The notes under the pieces: model-generated | The model's input: the letters and a program-made list of their open reading frames with translations, nothing else | Database searches by the model: none | What the model was told of the DNA's origin: nothing | Shown: piece after piece, positions 8,721-18,090 of the stretch | Layout of the letters: every line of letters begins with the position of its first letter | Numbering within the stretch: position 1 is the first letter of the stretch | Translations under genes and position numbers: made by a program | Source: Flavobacteriaceae bacterium UBA4439 | Lineage (GTDB): Bacteria > Bacteroidota > Bacteroidia > Flavobacteriales > Flavobacteriaceae | Direction: 5' to 3' | DNA length: 34,575 nt | Assembly (NCBI GenBank): GCA_002390455.1 | Contig: DGPN01000047.1 | Coordinates: 96,062-130,636 of the forward strand

Positions 8721-8751
8721 TTTGGGCTTAGAATTTAAACATTTAATTTTG
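8721..8751 (+). promoter_or_regulatory. Promoter of gltBD (TTTG - 19 nt - TAATTTTG)
   Basis: TTTG (8721-8724) and TAATTTTG (8744-8751) match the Bacteroidota -33/-7 boxes with 19-nt spacing. Transcription would begin near 8758, about 23 nt ahead of the gltB ATG. The rest of the 195-nt divergent gap is AT-rich, and I see no clear operator. Confidence 0.65.
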
Positions 8752-8780
8752 AAGTCCTTCATTTAAAAAAAACCGATTTA

Positions 8781-11700
8781 ATGTTACCAGAAAAACAAGG
8801 ATTATATTCTCCAGAAAATGAGCATGACAACTGTGGTGCGGGTTTTATTTGTAGCCTTCAAGGAAAGAAAACCAATGACATTATACACAAAGCTTTGGAC
8901 ATTCTGGTTAAGTTGGAGCACCGAGGTGCGGTAAGTGCAGATGGAAAAACAGGAGACGGAGCGGGAATTTTAATCGAAATTCCCCATGATTTTTTTGTAA
9001 AAAAATGTGATTTCAAACTCCCTGAATTCCACGAATACGCTGTAGGAATGGTGTTTCTCCCTCAGAAAGAGAACCAGATGGATTATTGTATCCAAACCTT
9101 CGAGGGCGAAATAAAAAGACAGGGACTAGAAATTTTGGGATGGAGAGATGTTCCCGTTGACCAAAGTCAAGTTGGAGCAATAGCCGCTCAGACAGAACCC
9201 GAAGTTCGCCAAATTTTTGTAGGAAAAGGAGAAAAGCAGCTTTCAGAGCAGGAATTCAACACCAAGCTTTATATTGCCAGAAAGGTGGCCGAACATCAGA
9301 TTCAAGCCTCCAAGCTATCGCAAGCCAAATACTTCTATCTTCCTAGCTTTTCAACTCACACCCTAATTTATAAAGGGCTATTGACCCCCGAAGACATCAA
9401 TGCCTACTACAAAGACTTAAATGATCCCCTAGTGGTCACCCGATTGGCACTGGTGCACCAAAGGTTTTCCACCAACACCTTCCCTACTTGGGACTTGGCT
9501 CAGCCATTCCGATATATGTGTCATAATGGAGAGATCAACACTTTTAGAGGAAATTACAGCCGGATGCAGACCCGAGAAGAGCTTTTTGCAAGTGCTGCTT
9601 TTGGGGATGATATCAAAAAAATATTACCCGTTGTATTGCCTGGTAAATCAGACTCCTCCTCTATGGATATGGCGGTAGAATTACTGCTTGCAACAGGGAG
9701 GTCACTGCCCGAGGTAATGATGATGATGGTTCCCGAAGCATGGGAAAGACATTTGTCTATGGATGAAGACAAAAAAGCATTTTATGAATATAATGCTTGT
9801 ATTATGGAACCCTGGGACGGCCCCGCTTCCATTCCTTTTACAGACGGAAAGTACATCGGAGCTCTGTTGGACCGAAACGGCCTGAGACCTTCGCGCTATA
9901 CCGTTACCAAAGATGGTTATGTCGTCATGTCTTCCGAAGCTGGTGTTTTGGACATTGAGCCCGATAATGTTGAAAAACACGGAAGGCTGGAACCCGGAAG
10001 AATGTTTCTCGTAAACATGGACGATGGTAGGATTATAGAAGATGGCGAGATCAAAAAAGAAATTGTTGGAAAAAAACCTTACAGAAAATGGCTCAATGAA
10101 AATTTACTAGAGCTCAAAGAAGTTCCCTACACTGGCAACAAGACACCCGTTGAAAAAGAGAATTTCGAAACCCGCTTACGTCTTTTCGGTTACACGGAAG
10201 AGGACATGAAAACCATCATCAACCCCATGAGTGTCAGTGGCAAAGAAGCCATTGGTTCTATGGGAACTGACACTCCCTTGGCTGTTTTGTCTGACCGACC
10301 CCAGTTGATTTATAACTACTTCAAACAACTTTTCGCTCAAGTAACCAATCCTCCTCTAGATGGAATCAGAGAAGAAATCGTAACCGACACCAGCCTAAGT
10401 ATTGGCAGTGATTACAACATCTTTGAGGTCGTTCCCGACCAGTGCAAAAAATTGAGAATCCAAAATCCCGTCATTTCCAACGAGGATTTGGACAAGATAA
10501 AATACATAAGTCACAAGGACTACAAAGCGGTCTCCATCAATACCTTGTATGAGGTAGCTAAGGGACACAATGGATTAGAAGCTGCTTTAGATCAGATGAT
10601 TGTAGAAATTGAAAAAGCCGTGGACGGGGGAGCCAATATCATCATACTATCTGATCGTGGCGTATCTCCTGAAAGGGCTCCTATTCCAATGTTATTGGCC
10701 TGTTCTCATGCGCATCACGGACTTAAAAAACTAAAGAAAAGATCCCTATTTGGTATCGTCATTGAATCCGCCGAACCCAGAGAACCTCATCATTTTTCTC
10801 TACTCTTTGGATACGGTGCTAGTGCCATCAATCCCTATATGGTCAATGAAATCATTACCCATCAAGTAGAAAATGATATTATCCAAGGAATCTCGGTAGA
10901 AAAAGCCATTGACAATTTTAACAAAGCCATCGCAAAAGGGATTGTTAAGGTGATGAATAAAATTGGAATTTCTACACTGCATTCTTATCGTGGTGCTCAG
11001 ATATTCGAAGCATTAGGATTAAATGAAAAATTTATCGAAACCTATTTCTGTAAGACTGCCACACGTATTGAAGGAATTGGCTTATATGAAATAGAGAAGG
11101 AGATCAACAAACGATTCCACAAGGCCTATAGCCAAGAAAACTTTGCTGGAATGCCACTCGAAATTGGAGGTGACTACCGTTGGAGAAGAGATGGAGAAAA
11201 ACACATGTTGAACCCTGCCAGTATAGCTAAGCTTCAACAAGCCGTAAGACAAAACAAATTTGAAACCTATGGTGTTTATTCCAAGTTAATCAACGAACAG
11301 AGCGAAAAGTTGATGACCTTAAGAGGTATGTTCGAATTTTCGAGCTTTGATCCCATCCCCTTGGAGGAAGTTGAACCTTGGACAGAAATCGTCAAGCGCT
11401 TTAAAACAGGAGCCATGTCTTTGGGATCCATTAGTGCCGAGGCACACGAAAACCTCGCCATTGCTATGAACCGTATTGGTGGAAAAAGCAACTCAGGAGA
11501 GGGAGGAGAAGACCCTAAAAGGTTTCAACCCGACATGGATGGCAACTGGAAAAACAGTGCCATAAAGCAGGTAGCTTCAGGACGCTTTGGAGTGTCTAGT
11601 CACTATCTGAGTTCTGCCAAAGAAATTCAAATCAAAATGGCTCAAGGAGCCAAACCTGGAGAAGGTGGGCAATTGCCCGGACCCAAGGTCAATCCTTACA

Positions 11701-13298
11701 TTGCTTCGGTCAGAAATTCTACTCCCTACGTGGGTTTAATTTCTCCCCCTCCCCACCACGATATATATTCCATCGAAGATTTGGCACAACTAATTTATGA
11801 TCTCAAAAACGCCAACCGCGAAGCGAGGATCAATGTAAAACTTGTTTCAGAAGTAGGTGTTGGAACCATTGCTGCTGGTGTGGCCAAAGCCAAAGCAGAT
11901 GTCATCTTAATTTCTGGTTTTGATGGAGGAACTGGAGCCTCGCCTCTGACTTCCCTCAAACATGCTGGTTTACCATGGGAATTAGGTATTGCAGAGGCAC
12001 AACAAACATTGGTTATGAACGATTTACGTTCGCGTATTGTTCTTGAATGTGACGGTCAAATGAAAACCGGACGCGACGTTGCCATAGCTTGTCTGCTGGG
12101 TGCTGAAGAATTTGGATTCTCAACCGCCCCATTAGTAGCCTCTGGTTGTATCATGATGCGCGCTTGTCATCTCAACACCTGCCCCGTTGGAATTGCTACC
12201 CAAGACCCTGAGTTGCGTAAAAACTTTAAAGGCAAACCAGAACACGTTATCAACTTTATGTATTTCGTAGCACAAGAATTGAGAGAAATCATGGCCAGTT
12301 TAGGATTCAAATCCATCAATGAAATGGTTGGGCAATCCCAAAAACTGAATATGAATAAAGCCATCAAACACTACAAAGCACAAGGAATAGATTTATCAAA
12401 AATTCTCTACAAACCAGATGTGCCTGATTATGTGGATACCCGCAATACCAAAAAGCAAGACCACGGTTTGGAAAAAGTTTTGGACTTTAAAATTGTATCC
12501 AAAGCCCATACGGCCATTTACAGAAAAGATCCACAACATCTGGAATTCGAGATCAAAAACACCGACCGATCTGTTGGAGCTATACTGAGTAATGAGATTT
12601 CTAAGATACACGGAGCGAATGGACTTCCCGAAGATACCTTGAGCATTCATTTTAAAGGTACTGCAGGACAAAGTTTCGGTGCGTTTGCCACCAAAGGACT
12701 ATTCCTCAAAGTAATTGGAAATTGTAATGACTATTTCGGAAAAGGCTTGTCTGGTGGAAAGCTCATTGCCCAAGTGCCCAAAGAAGCCACATTCAAAGCC
12801 GATGAAAACATCATCATTGGTAACGTTGCCTTATATGGAGCCGTCACAGGCGAAGCCTATATTAACGGAGTGGCTGGAGAAAGATTCTGTGTCAGAAATT
12901 CTGGTGCCACGGCAGTAGTCGAAGGAATCGGAGATCACGGTTGCGAATACATGACTGGCGGAACTGCTTTGGTCATCGGTGAATTTGGAAGGAATTTTGC
13001 CGCAGGAATGAGTGGCGGAATTGCCTATCTGTACAGCGATGATGGAACTTTTGATGACAAAAAATTCAACCTCGAAATGGTTGAATTAGAAGACCTTACT
13101 GAAAAAGATTTTGAAAAAGTACAAGAACTACTCAACAATCATGTTGACTATACCAACAGTTCGCGGGCCAAGAGCATCCTGAAAGACTGGAAGAAAAACA
13201 GTAAAAAATTCATTAAAGTCATGCCTACCGACTATAAGAGAGCATTAGAAATTTTAGCAAAAGAAGCAGAAGAAGCAGAAGAAGCAAAAATCGATTGA
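8781..13298 (+). CDS. gltB: Glutamate synthase (NADPH) large subunit
   Basis: Makes glutamate from 2-oxoglutarate and glutamine together with GltD. The 1505-residue length is normal for bacterial GltB. The N-terminal class II glutaminase begins after a short propeptide with catalytic Cys18 in HDNCGAGF. The central and FMN-binding synthase domains follow, with NSGEGGEDPKRF, AKPGEGGQLPG and SPPPHHDIYSIEDL. The [3Fe-4S] cysteines are in CIMMRACHLNTCPVGIA. The C-terminal GXGXG beta-helix domain has ENIIIGNVALYGAVTGEAYING. The last codons form a Glu/Ala-rich tail encoded by a short tandem repeat. gltD begins two bases after the stop, so the two subunits are co-translated. Confidence 0.98.
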   Translation: MLPEKQGLYSPENEHDNCGAGFICSLQGKKTNDIIHKALDILVKLEHRGAVSADGKTGDGAGILIEIPHDFFVKKCDFKLPEFHEYAVGMVFLPQKENQMDYCIQTFEGEIKRQGLEILGWRDVPVDQSQVGAIAAQTEPEVRQIFVGKGEKQLSEQEFNTKLYIARKVAEHQIQASKLSQAKYFYLPSFSTHTLIYKGLLTPEDINAYYKDLNDPLVVTRLALVHQRFSTNTFPTWDLAQPFRYMCHNGEINTFRGNYSRMQTREELFASAAFGDDIKKILPVVLPGKSDSSSMDMAVELLLATGRSLPEVMMMMVPEAWERHLSMDEDKKAFYEYNACIMEPWDGPASIPFTDGKYIGALLDRNGLRPSRYTVTKDGYVVMSSEAGVLDIEPDNVEKHGRLEPGRMFLVNMDDGRIIEDGEIKKEIVGKKPYRKWLNENLLELKEVPYTGNKTPVEKENFETRLRLFGYTEEDMKTIINPMSVSGKEAIGSMGTDTPLAVLSDRPQLIYNYFKQLFAQVTNPPLDGIREEIVTDTSLSIGSDYNIFEVVPDQCKKLRIQNPVISNEDLDKIKYISHKDYKAVSINTLYEVAKGHNGLEAALDQMIVEIEKAVDGGANIIILSDRGVSPERAPIPMLLACSHAHHGLKKLKKRSLFGIVIESAEPREPHHFSLLFGYGASAINPYMVNEIITHQVENDIIQGISVEKAIDNFNKAIAKGIVKVMNKIGISTLHSYRGAQIFEALGLNEKFIETYFCKTATRIEGIGLYEIEKEINKRFHKAYSQENFAGMPLEIGGDYRWRRDGEKHMLNPASIAKLQQAVRQNKFETYGVYSKLINEQSEKLMTLRGMFEFSSFDPIPLEEVEPWTEIVKRFKTGAMSLGSISAEAHENLAIAMNRIGGKSNSGEGGEDPKRFQPDMDGNWKNSAIKQVASGRFGVSSHYLSSAKEIQIKMAQGAKPGEGGQLPGPKVNPYIASVRNSTPYVGLISPPPHHDIYSIEDLAQLIYDLKNANREARINVKLVSEVGVGTIAAGVAKAKADVILISGFDGGTGASPLTSLKHAGLPWELGIAEAQQTLVMNDLRSRIVLECDGQMKTGRDVAIACLLGAEEFGFSTAPLVASGCIMMRACHLNTCPVGIATQDPELRKNFKGKPEHVINFMYFVAQELREIMASLGFKSINEMVGQSQKLNMNKAIKHYKAQGIDLSKILYKPDVPDYVDTRNTKKQDHGLEKVLDFKIVSKAHTAIYRKDPQHLEFEIKNTDRSVGAILSNEISKIHGANGLPEDTLSIHFKGTAGQSFGAFATKGLFLKVIGNCNDYFGKGLSGGKLIAQVPKEATFKADENIIIGNVALYGAVTGEAYINGVAGERFCVRNSGATAVVEGIGDHGCEYMTGGTALVIGEFGRNFAAGMSGGIAYLYSDDGTFDDKKFNLEMVELEDLTEKDFEKVQELLNNHVDYTNSSRAKSILKDWKKNSKKFIKVMPTDYKRALEILAKEAEEAEEAKID
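13260..13289 (+). repeat. 9-bp tandem repeat in the gltB 3' end
   Basis: The unit AGAAGCAGA is repeated about three times (the last copy is imperfect) and encodes EAEEAEEA at the GltB C-terminus. Each unit adds three residues, so copy-number change would stay in frame. Confidence 0.6.
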
Positions 13299-13300
13299 TC

Positions 13301-14767
13301 ATGGGAAAATTAAGAGGATTTATGGAATACGATAGAATCAAAGAGCCTGTAGTGGCTGCTGATGAGCGTATTCAGAACTACAAAGAATTTACGATTGCTC
13401 CCAAAAACGAGGAGCTGCAAAAGCAAGGCGGTAGATGTATGGACTGCGGTGTCCCCTTCTGCCACAGTGGATGTCCACTGGGAAATTTAATTCCAGATTT
13501 TAACGATGCTGTCCACAAAAACGAATGGGAAAAAGCCCTAACCATTTTGCATTCTACCAACAACTTCCCTGAGTTTACCGGAAGACTCTGTCCTGCTCCT
13601 TGTGAGGAGGCTTGTGTATTGGGAATCATCAATCCTCCCGTATCCATCGAATTGATAGAAAAATACATCGTAGAACGCGGATTTCTAGAAGGCTGGATCA
13701 AACCCAAACCCCCCGAAACCAGAACAGGTAAGACCGTTGCTGTAATTGGATCAGGCCCAGCTGGACTGGCTGCCGCACAGCAACTCAACCGAGCCGGACA
13801 CACCGTCACCGTATTTGAGCGGGACAATAAAATTGGTGGATTGTTGCGCTACGGCATTCCTGATTTTAAGATGGAAAAAAATATTATCGACCGCAGATTG
13901 GAAATCCTCGAAGCTGAGGGCATCACTTTCAAATGTGAGGTAGAGGTGGGTAAAACCATTAGTGCCAAAGAGATCGAAAAGGAATTCGATGCTGTAGTAC
14001 TCTGTACGGGAGCCAGTATCAAACGTGAACTGCCCATTCCTGGGGCTGACCTAAACGGAGTAACTCAGGCAATGGACTTTTTACCACACAATAATAAAGC
14101 GGTTGATGGACAACACAAGCGCGACCCAAAATACTTAGCGAAAGACAGGAATGTGATCGTTATCGGAGGAGGAGATACTGGATCAGATTGTATCGGAACT
14201 TCCAACCGTCAAGGGGCAAAAAGTGTGACCAATTTTGAAATTATGCCCAAACCAGCCGACGGAAGAACAGAAGACAACCCTTGGCCATTTTGGCCCTTCA
14301 AGCTCAAGACCAGTTCCTCTCACGAAGAGGGAAGTCATAGGGAGTGGAGTATACTCACCAAAAAATTTGTAGGTGACGGAAAAGGTAATCTTAAAGGCCT
14401 AATAACAGTCGAAGTAGCTTGGAAAAAGATTCCTGGACAACGACCCCAATTGGTTGAAATCGAAGGTTCTGAAAAAGAATGGCCTTGTGAGTTGGCCTTG
14501 CTGGCTCTTGGATTTACAGGCCCTGAAAAAACACTTCCCGAACAGTTTGAATTGACCTTTGACCCCAGAGGAAACGTCAAAGGAGAGAAGCAATACCAGA
14601 CCAACAAACCCAATATTTTCGCCGCCGGAGATGCGCGTAGAGGACAATCATTGATTGTTTGGGCCATTTCTGAAGGTCGAGAGGCAGCACATCAGGTCGA
14701 TACCTACCTTATGGGTAGTTCCGATCTTCCTCAAAAAAATATGGCTGGAGATTTGATCGCAGTGTAG
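13301..14767 (+). CDS. gltD: Glutamate synthase small subunit
   Basis: NADPH-oxidising FAD/[4Fe-4S] subunit that passes electrons to GltB. Cluster ligands are visible as Cys46, Cys49, Cys54 and Cys58 (CMDCGVPFCHSGC) and Cys97, Cys101 and Cys105 (CPAPCEEAC). The FAD site is VIGSGPAGLAAAQ (about 148-160) and the NADPH site is VIVIGGGDTGSDC. The C-terminal AAGDARRGQSLIVWAISEGREAA is typical. I chose the ATG at 13301 (488 residues, MGKLRGFMEY) rather than the in-frame TTG at 13295, because MGK-x-GF starts are the family norm and the ATG leaves a two-base gap to gltB. A hairpin terminator follows 17 nt after the stop. Confidence 0.97.
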   Translation: MGKLRGFMEYDRIKEPVVAADERIQNYKEFTIAPKNEELQKQGGRCMDCGVPFCHSGCPLGNLIPDFNDAVHKNEWEKALTILHSTNNFPEFTGRLCPAPCEEACVLGIINPPVSIELIEKYIVERGFLEGWIKPKPPETRTGKTVAVIGSGPAGLAAAQQLNRAGHTVTVFERDNKIGGLLRYGIPDFKMEKNIIDRRLEILEAEGITFKCEVEVGKTISAKEIEKEFDAVVLCTGASIKRELPIPGADLNGVTQAMDFLPHNNKAVDGQHKRDPKYLAKDRNVIVIGGGDTGSDCIGTSNRQGAKSVTNFEIMPKPADGRTEDNPWPFWPFKLKTSSSHEEGSHREWSILTKKFVGDGKGNLKGLITVEVAWKKIPGQRPQLVEIEGSEKEWPCELALLALGFTGPEKTLPEQFELTFDPRGNVKGEKQYQTNKPNIFAAGDARRGQSLIVWAISEGREAAHQVDTYLMGSSDLPQKNMAGDLIAV

Positions 14768-14776
14768 TGTCTCTAC

Positions 14777-14808
14777 AAAAAAATCAAAAGGGCTTTTTTG
14801 CCCTTTTG
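14777..14808. terminator. Bidirectional terminator between gltD and the porin gene
   Basis: CAAAAGGGC (14785-14793) and GCCCTTTTG (14800-14808) form a perfect 9-bp stem with a six-T loop. On the minus strand it is followed by ATTTTTTTG, a textbook terminator for the porin gene. On the plus strand the T-rich 3' arm follows an A-tract and probably also stops gltBD transcripts. Confidence 0.75.
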
Positions 14809-14939
14809 GAATAATTGCTAATTTTAATTTCCTAAATCGAGTAGTTTAACTTTTTCATTACCTATAGTTTATTCATTTTTGTTAGAAAATGCCTGCCAAG
14901 CCATTGGAGAAGCTGGAGGTTATGAATTGATTTTAAACT

Positions 14940-17333
14940 TTACTGGAAAAAGTTCCAAACCAAACCAAAACGAATGGCGGAATCGCGATAGGGTGTAAAG
15001 GGTGCTGAAAAAAAGTTATATCCCGTCATTTGACTGTTGAAATGTTCATACTTTAGGAACAATCGTGTTTGCTGAATTTTGGCATTGATAAAGAAATCCA
15101 ATCTCGGGAATTCCCCAATTTTTGTATGGTTTTGAGAAACAAACTCACCCAAATGGGCACTGTATCTATCCGCATTAAATTTTGTGAAATATTGGGCGGT
15201 GACACCAGTCTGTAAATAGAGTGCCTTGTTAAAAAGCTGACTGGAAAAAAGAAAAGAACTCCTCAAATTCCACTCTGGGACATTAAGCGGCTCAAAATCA
15301 ATGTCTCCATCATGTGAAACTTGCTGATACTGGGCTGTATTGGCCAAAGTAAATTTCCAAAAATCCAGTTGCTGTGAAAAACGCAATTTCAAATAACCTA
15401 TCGTTCCCTCATATTGCTCGGGAGTCACCACCAACTCTTCTTCCTTTTTGTTGAATCCACCAGAATCGGGATCCTGACCGTAACCCGGCTGGAGATTCCT
15501 AAAATAAGTATAGTTGTTCAACAATTCATATTGTCCCTCAAGCTTTCCCCACTTGGGATGACCAAAATTGAAATTGAGCGAATTGATCAGTTGATTCTTG
15601 TAGTCGGGGTTGTACCAATTGTATTCAACAAAATTGCTACGATTAAGGAAAAAATTAAAGTTAGGAGTTTGTGATCTCAGACTGAGTTTGACATTAGTAG
15701 AAATCCCATTATCAAAATCTCTACTGAGGGCTCCAGAGATAAATTGACTGGAGTAGGCCTGAACTGCAGAAAAATAGCCCTCCGCTTTAAAATCAAACTT
15801 CAAAAAAGTTTTTTTCCAATAGGCAGAAAGGGCCAGCTGATTGGCTTTGATTTCAGTGGGATCGGGGCCATAGTCATAAGGCTCATCAGGGTTTTTGGTG
15901 TTTTCGGGCATGGTGATGCTGTAGTCCGATTGTATCAATCGAAGACCAGCTTTGACTTCTCCCAAGTTTTTTTCACGATAAATGGCATAAAACTCATTGT
16001 CCATTACATTCAATGAGGTTCGAATTCCAAAAAAAGAAGTGTTCGAGACAGTCCCAAAAAATGTATCTCTGGTCGAATTGTCAAAATCAAAATGTTTACC
16101 CTCATAACTAAATTTGTGTCCAATGGTCAAAACCTTGGGTTTCTCATAGTTTTTCATTTTATCATTCCCCCCCAACTTGGCATCGTACTGATGATCTAAG
16201 TAATAACGCCTTCCGATAAGCGTATTGTTAACATTGGTATTGTTGGTCAATCGGGATCGATCCAAAAAACCGTCGTATTCCAGTTCATCCACTGCCTTTT
16301 CAAAGTAATACACACTAAGCGAATCCAGCCCCCCATTGGCTTGGTTTTCGAGGCGTTGGGCTGTAAAATGTGATCGCTGGCGATAGCGGTAATTCTTGGA
16401 AGTATATTGAGAAGTAAAACGTAGGTTGGTGGCTCCTCCTAAGGAAAAGATGTAATTCCCCAAAGAACGAAAAGCTTTGTGGGCAAAGGTAAGGTTGAGG
16501 CGAGGGGAAGTGTTTACCGTTATCAAGGCGTCTATCAACTGACCTTGCTCAAAAACTGTTTTAAAAAATAATTCTGTCAATGGAGAAGGCACTTCGTAAT
16601 ATCCGATTTCATCCTCTTCCATATAGCCATAATGCTTTCCACGGGCGCCTATATCGGGAATTAATTTTTGATCTTGAAAATCATACCCCAATTTATTAAA
16701 AGTCTCACCCGTATTGGCAAAAGGAAGCAATTCAAAATAATCCTTACGCAGATAATTAAAATGATAATCTTTGTTGATTGTCAGTGAGGTATCGACATGC
16801 TTTACCGTACCATCGGAATAATAGATTTTGTAATCCTCTATAGTCACCTCTTCCATTTCCTTAATGGGTTTTGGAGCAATTTCCCTCAATTTTTTAAGCC
16901 GTCTGAAGTAGAGCGTCTTTTGGAGGGAGAAAGAATCCAGTAACTGTATGATCATACCATCGGTCAAAAGCCTACTGTCGTGTTCCAACCCAATGTCCTT
17001 CATGTATTGGTATTGCGGACCTAAGGTTATGGCAATAGAATCTGGTATTTTGGCAAGAGTATCCAGAACCACATCTTTTAAAACTTCTGGTTTGGGCAAC
17101 CTGAATGACAAAAATAAAAGGGAGTCTCTGCGACTGATTATTTTTTCTTCTTCTATAGCCAAACTATCAATGCCAACGGAGAGGCTGTCGCTGACTTCCT
17201 CAACAACTACAGAAAAACTAGTAACTTCAAGAGTATTATTCTCTTCGGCGGGCGGTTCTGAAAAATCCTGATTCTCTTGCGCAAGGGACAGATTACTAGC
17301 CATAAGCAAAAAAAGAAGGAGAAGTCGCTTCAT
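14940..17333 (-). CDS. Putative porin (Bacteroidota outer-membrane beta-barrel)
   Basis: Predicted outer-membrane channel of 797 residues, resembling the Bacteroidota 'putative porin' family (Porin_10). A signal peptide covers about residues 1-18 (ending SLAQ). An acidic, low-complexity periplasmic stretch runs from about 20 to 75. The rest has alternating aromatic/polar strands, with phrases such as YFELLPFANTGETFNKLGYDF and KHYGYMEEDEIGYYEVPSPL, and a C-terminus ending FGLVWNFFQ; a terminal aromatic residue is usual for barrel insertion. The substrate cannot be read from sequence. It is a single-gene unit running convergently to gltD and divergent from rnhB; no TAnnTTTG box was found upstream. 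Confidence 0.85.
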   Translation of the reverse strand: MKRLLLLFLLMASNLSLAQENQDFSEPPAEENNTLEVTSFSVVVEEVSDSLSVGIDSLAIEEEKIISRRDSLLFLSFRLPKPEVLKDVVLDTLAKIPDSIAITLGPQYQYMKDIGLEHDSRLLTDGMIIQLLDSFSLQKTLYFRRLKKLREIAPKPIKEMEEVTIEDYKIYYSDGTVKHVDTSLTINKDYHFNYLRKDYFELLPFANTGETFNKLGYDFQDQKLIPDIGARGKHYGYMEEDEIGYYEVPSPLTELFFKTVFEQGQLIDALITVNTSPRLNLTFAHKAFRSLGNYIFSLGGATNLRFTSQYTSKNYRYRQRSHFTAQRLENQANGGLDSLSVYYFEKAVDELEYDGFLDRSRLTNNTNVNNTLIGRRYYLDHQYDAKLGGNDKMKNYEKPKVLTIGHKFSYEGKHFDFDNSTRDTFFGTVSNTSFFGIRTSLNVMDNEFYAIYREKNLGEVKAGLRLIQSDYSITMPENTKNPDEPYDYGPDPTEIKANQLALSAYWKKTFLKFDFKAEGYFSAVQAYSSQFISGALSRDFDNGISTNVKLSLRSQTPNFNFFLNRSNFVEYNWYNPDYKNQLINSLNFNFGHPKWGKLEGQYELLNNYTYFRNLQPGYGQDPDSGGFNKKEEELVVTPEQYEGTIGYLKLRFSQQLDFWKFTLANTAQYQQVSHDGDIDFEPLNVPEWNLRSSFLFSSQLFNKALYLQTGVTAQYFTKFNADRYSAHLGEFVSQNHTKIGEFPRLDFFINAKIQQTRLFLKYEHFNSQMTGYNFFSAPFTPYRDSAIRFGLVWNFFQ

Positions 17334-17405
17334 TAAAATGAATTTGATGCGAAGTTAAAATAATTGTACTTAATTTGGGTTGACTAAACCAAACGATTAT
17401 AGGTT

Positions 17406-18002
17406 TTGCTAATCAGACAAATTACATCGAATACAGAGGCAGGAACAGATGAGGCTGGCAGAGGTTGCTTGGCAGGACCTGTGACTGCCGCGGCAGTGAT
17501 CTTGCCTGTCGATTTTGATTTACAAAAACTGAACGACTCCAAGAAACTAACGGAAAAACAACGCTACCAACTTCGTCCGCAGATCGAAGCCCAAGCCATC
17601 GCCTTTTCATACGCCCATGTATTCCCGGAGGAGATTGACCAAATCAATATTCTCAATGCCAGCATCAAAGCCATGCATCTGGCATTAACAAAACTATCTT
17701 TACCCTTTGATTTTATTGCTGTAGATGGCAATCGTTTTCACCCTTTTGAGTCGGTTCCCCATAAATGTATCATCAAAGGAGATGGGAAATACCAAAATAT
17801 AGCAGCCGCTTCAGTACTGGCCAAAACCTACAGAGACGACTACATGAAAAAAATGCACGAAAAATTTCCCCAATATTTATGGGATCAGAACAAAGGATAT
17901 CCCACCAAGGCCCACCGAAAGGCCATCAAAGAAAATGGGGCCACTCCCCATCACCGAAAATCTTTTCAATTACTGCCGAAACAATTGGAACTCCCACTTT
18001 GA
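17406..18002 (+). CDS. rnhB: Ribonuclease HII
   Basis: Endonuclease cleaving RNA in RNA-DNA hybrids, including single ribonucleotides left in DNA. The 198 residues are full length for the family. Catalytic residues are visible as Asp15 and Glu16 in GTDEAGRG, NDSKKL follows at about residues 44-49, and VDGN and ASVLAKTYRDDYM carry the later acidic residues. The only in-frame start upstream of the first motif is a TTG at 17406: an in-frame TAG (17400-17402) lies just before it and no ATG is available, so a TTG start is strongly implied. It opens a plus-strand pair with the large lipoprotein gene 88 nt downstream. Confidence 0.96.
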   Translation: MLIRQITSNTEAGTDEAGRGCLAGPVTAAAVILPVDFDLQKLNDSKKLTEKQRYQLRPQIEAQAIAFSYAHVFPEEIDQINILNASIKAMHLALTKLSLPFDFIAVDGNRFHPFESVPHKCIIKGDGKYQNIAAASVLAKTYRDDYMKKMHEKFPQYLWDQNKGYPTKAHRKAIKENGATPHHRKSFQLLPKQLELPL

Positions 18003-18090
18003 TCCATCTGCTCAAATGTTGAAAAGTCAGTTGAATTTTATCCGTCCTTTATAAGCCAATCAAAGGCTTGATTTAATATTTTTGATACCA

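Noticed and set aside
18053..18073. Hairpin between rnhB and the lipoprotein gene as a terminator
   Set aside because: The stem is only 5-6 bp and AT-rich, and the following T-run overlaps a possible promoter box.
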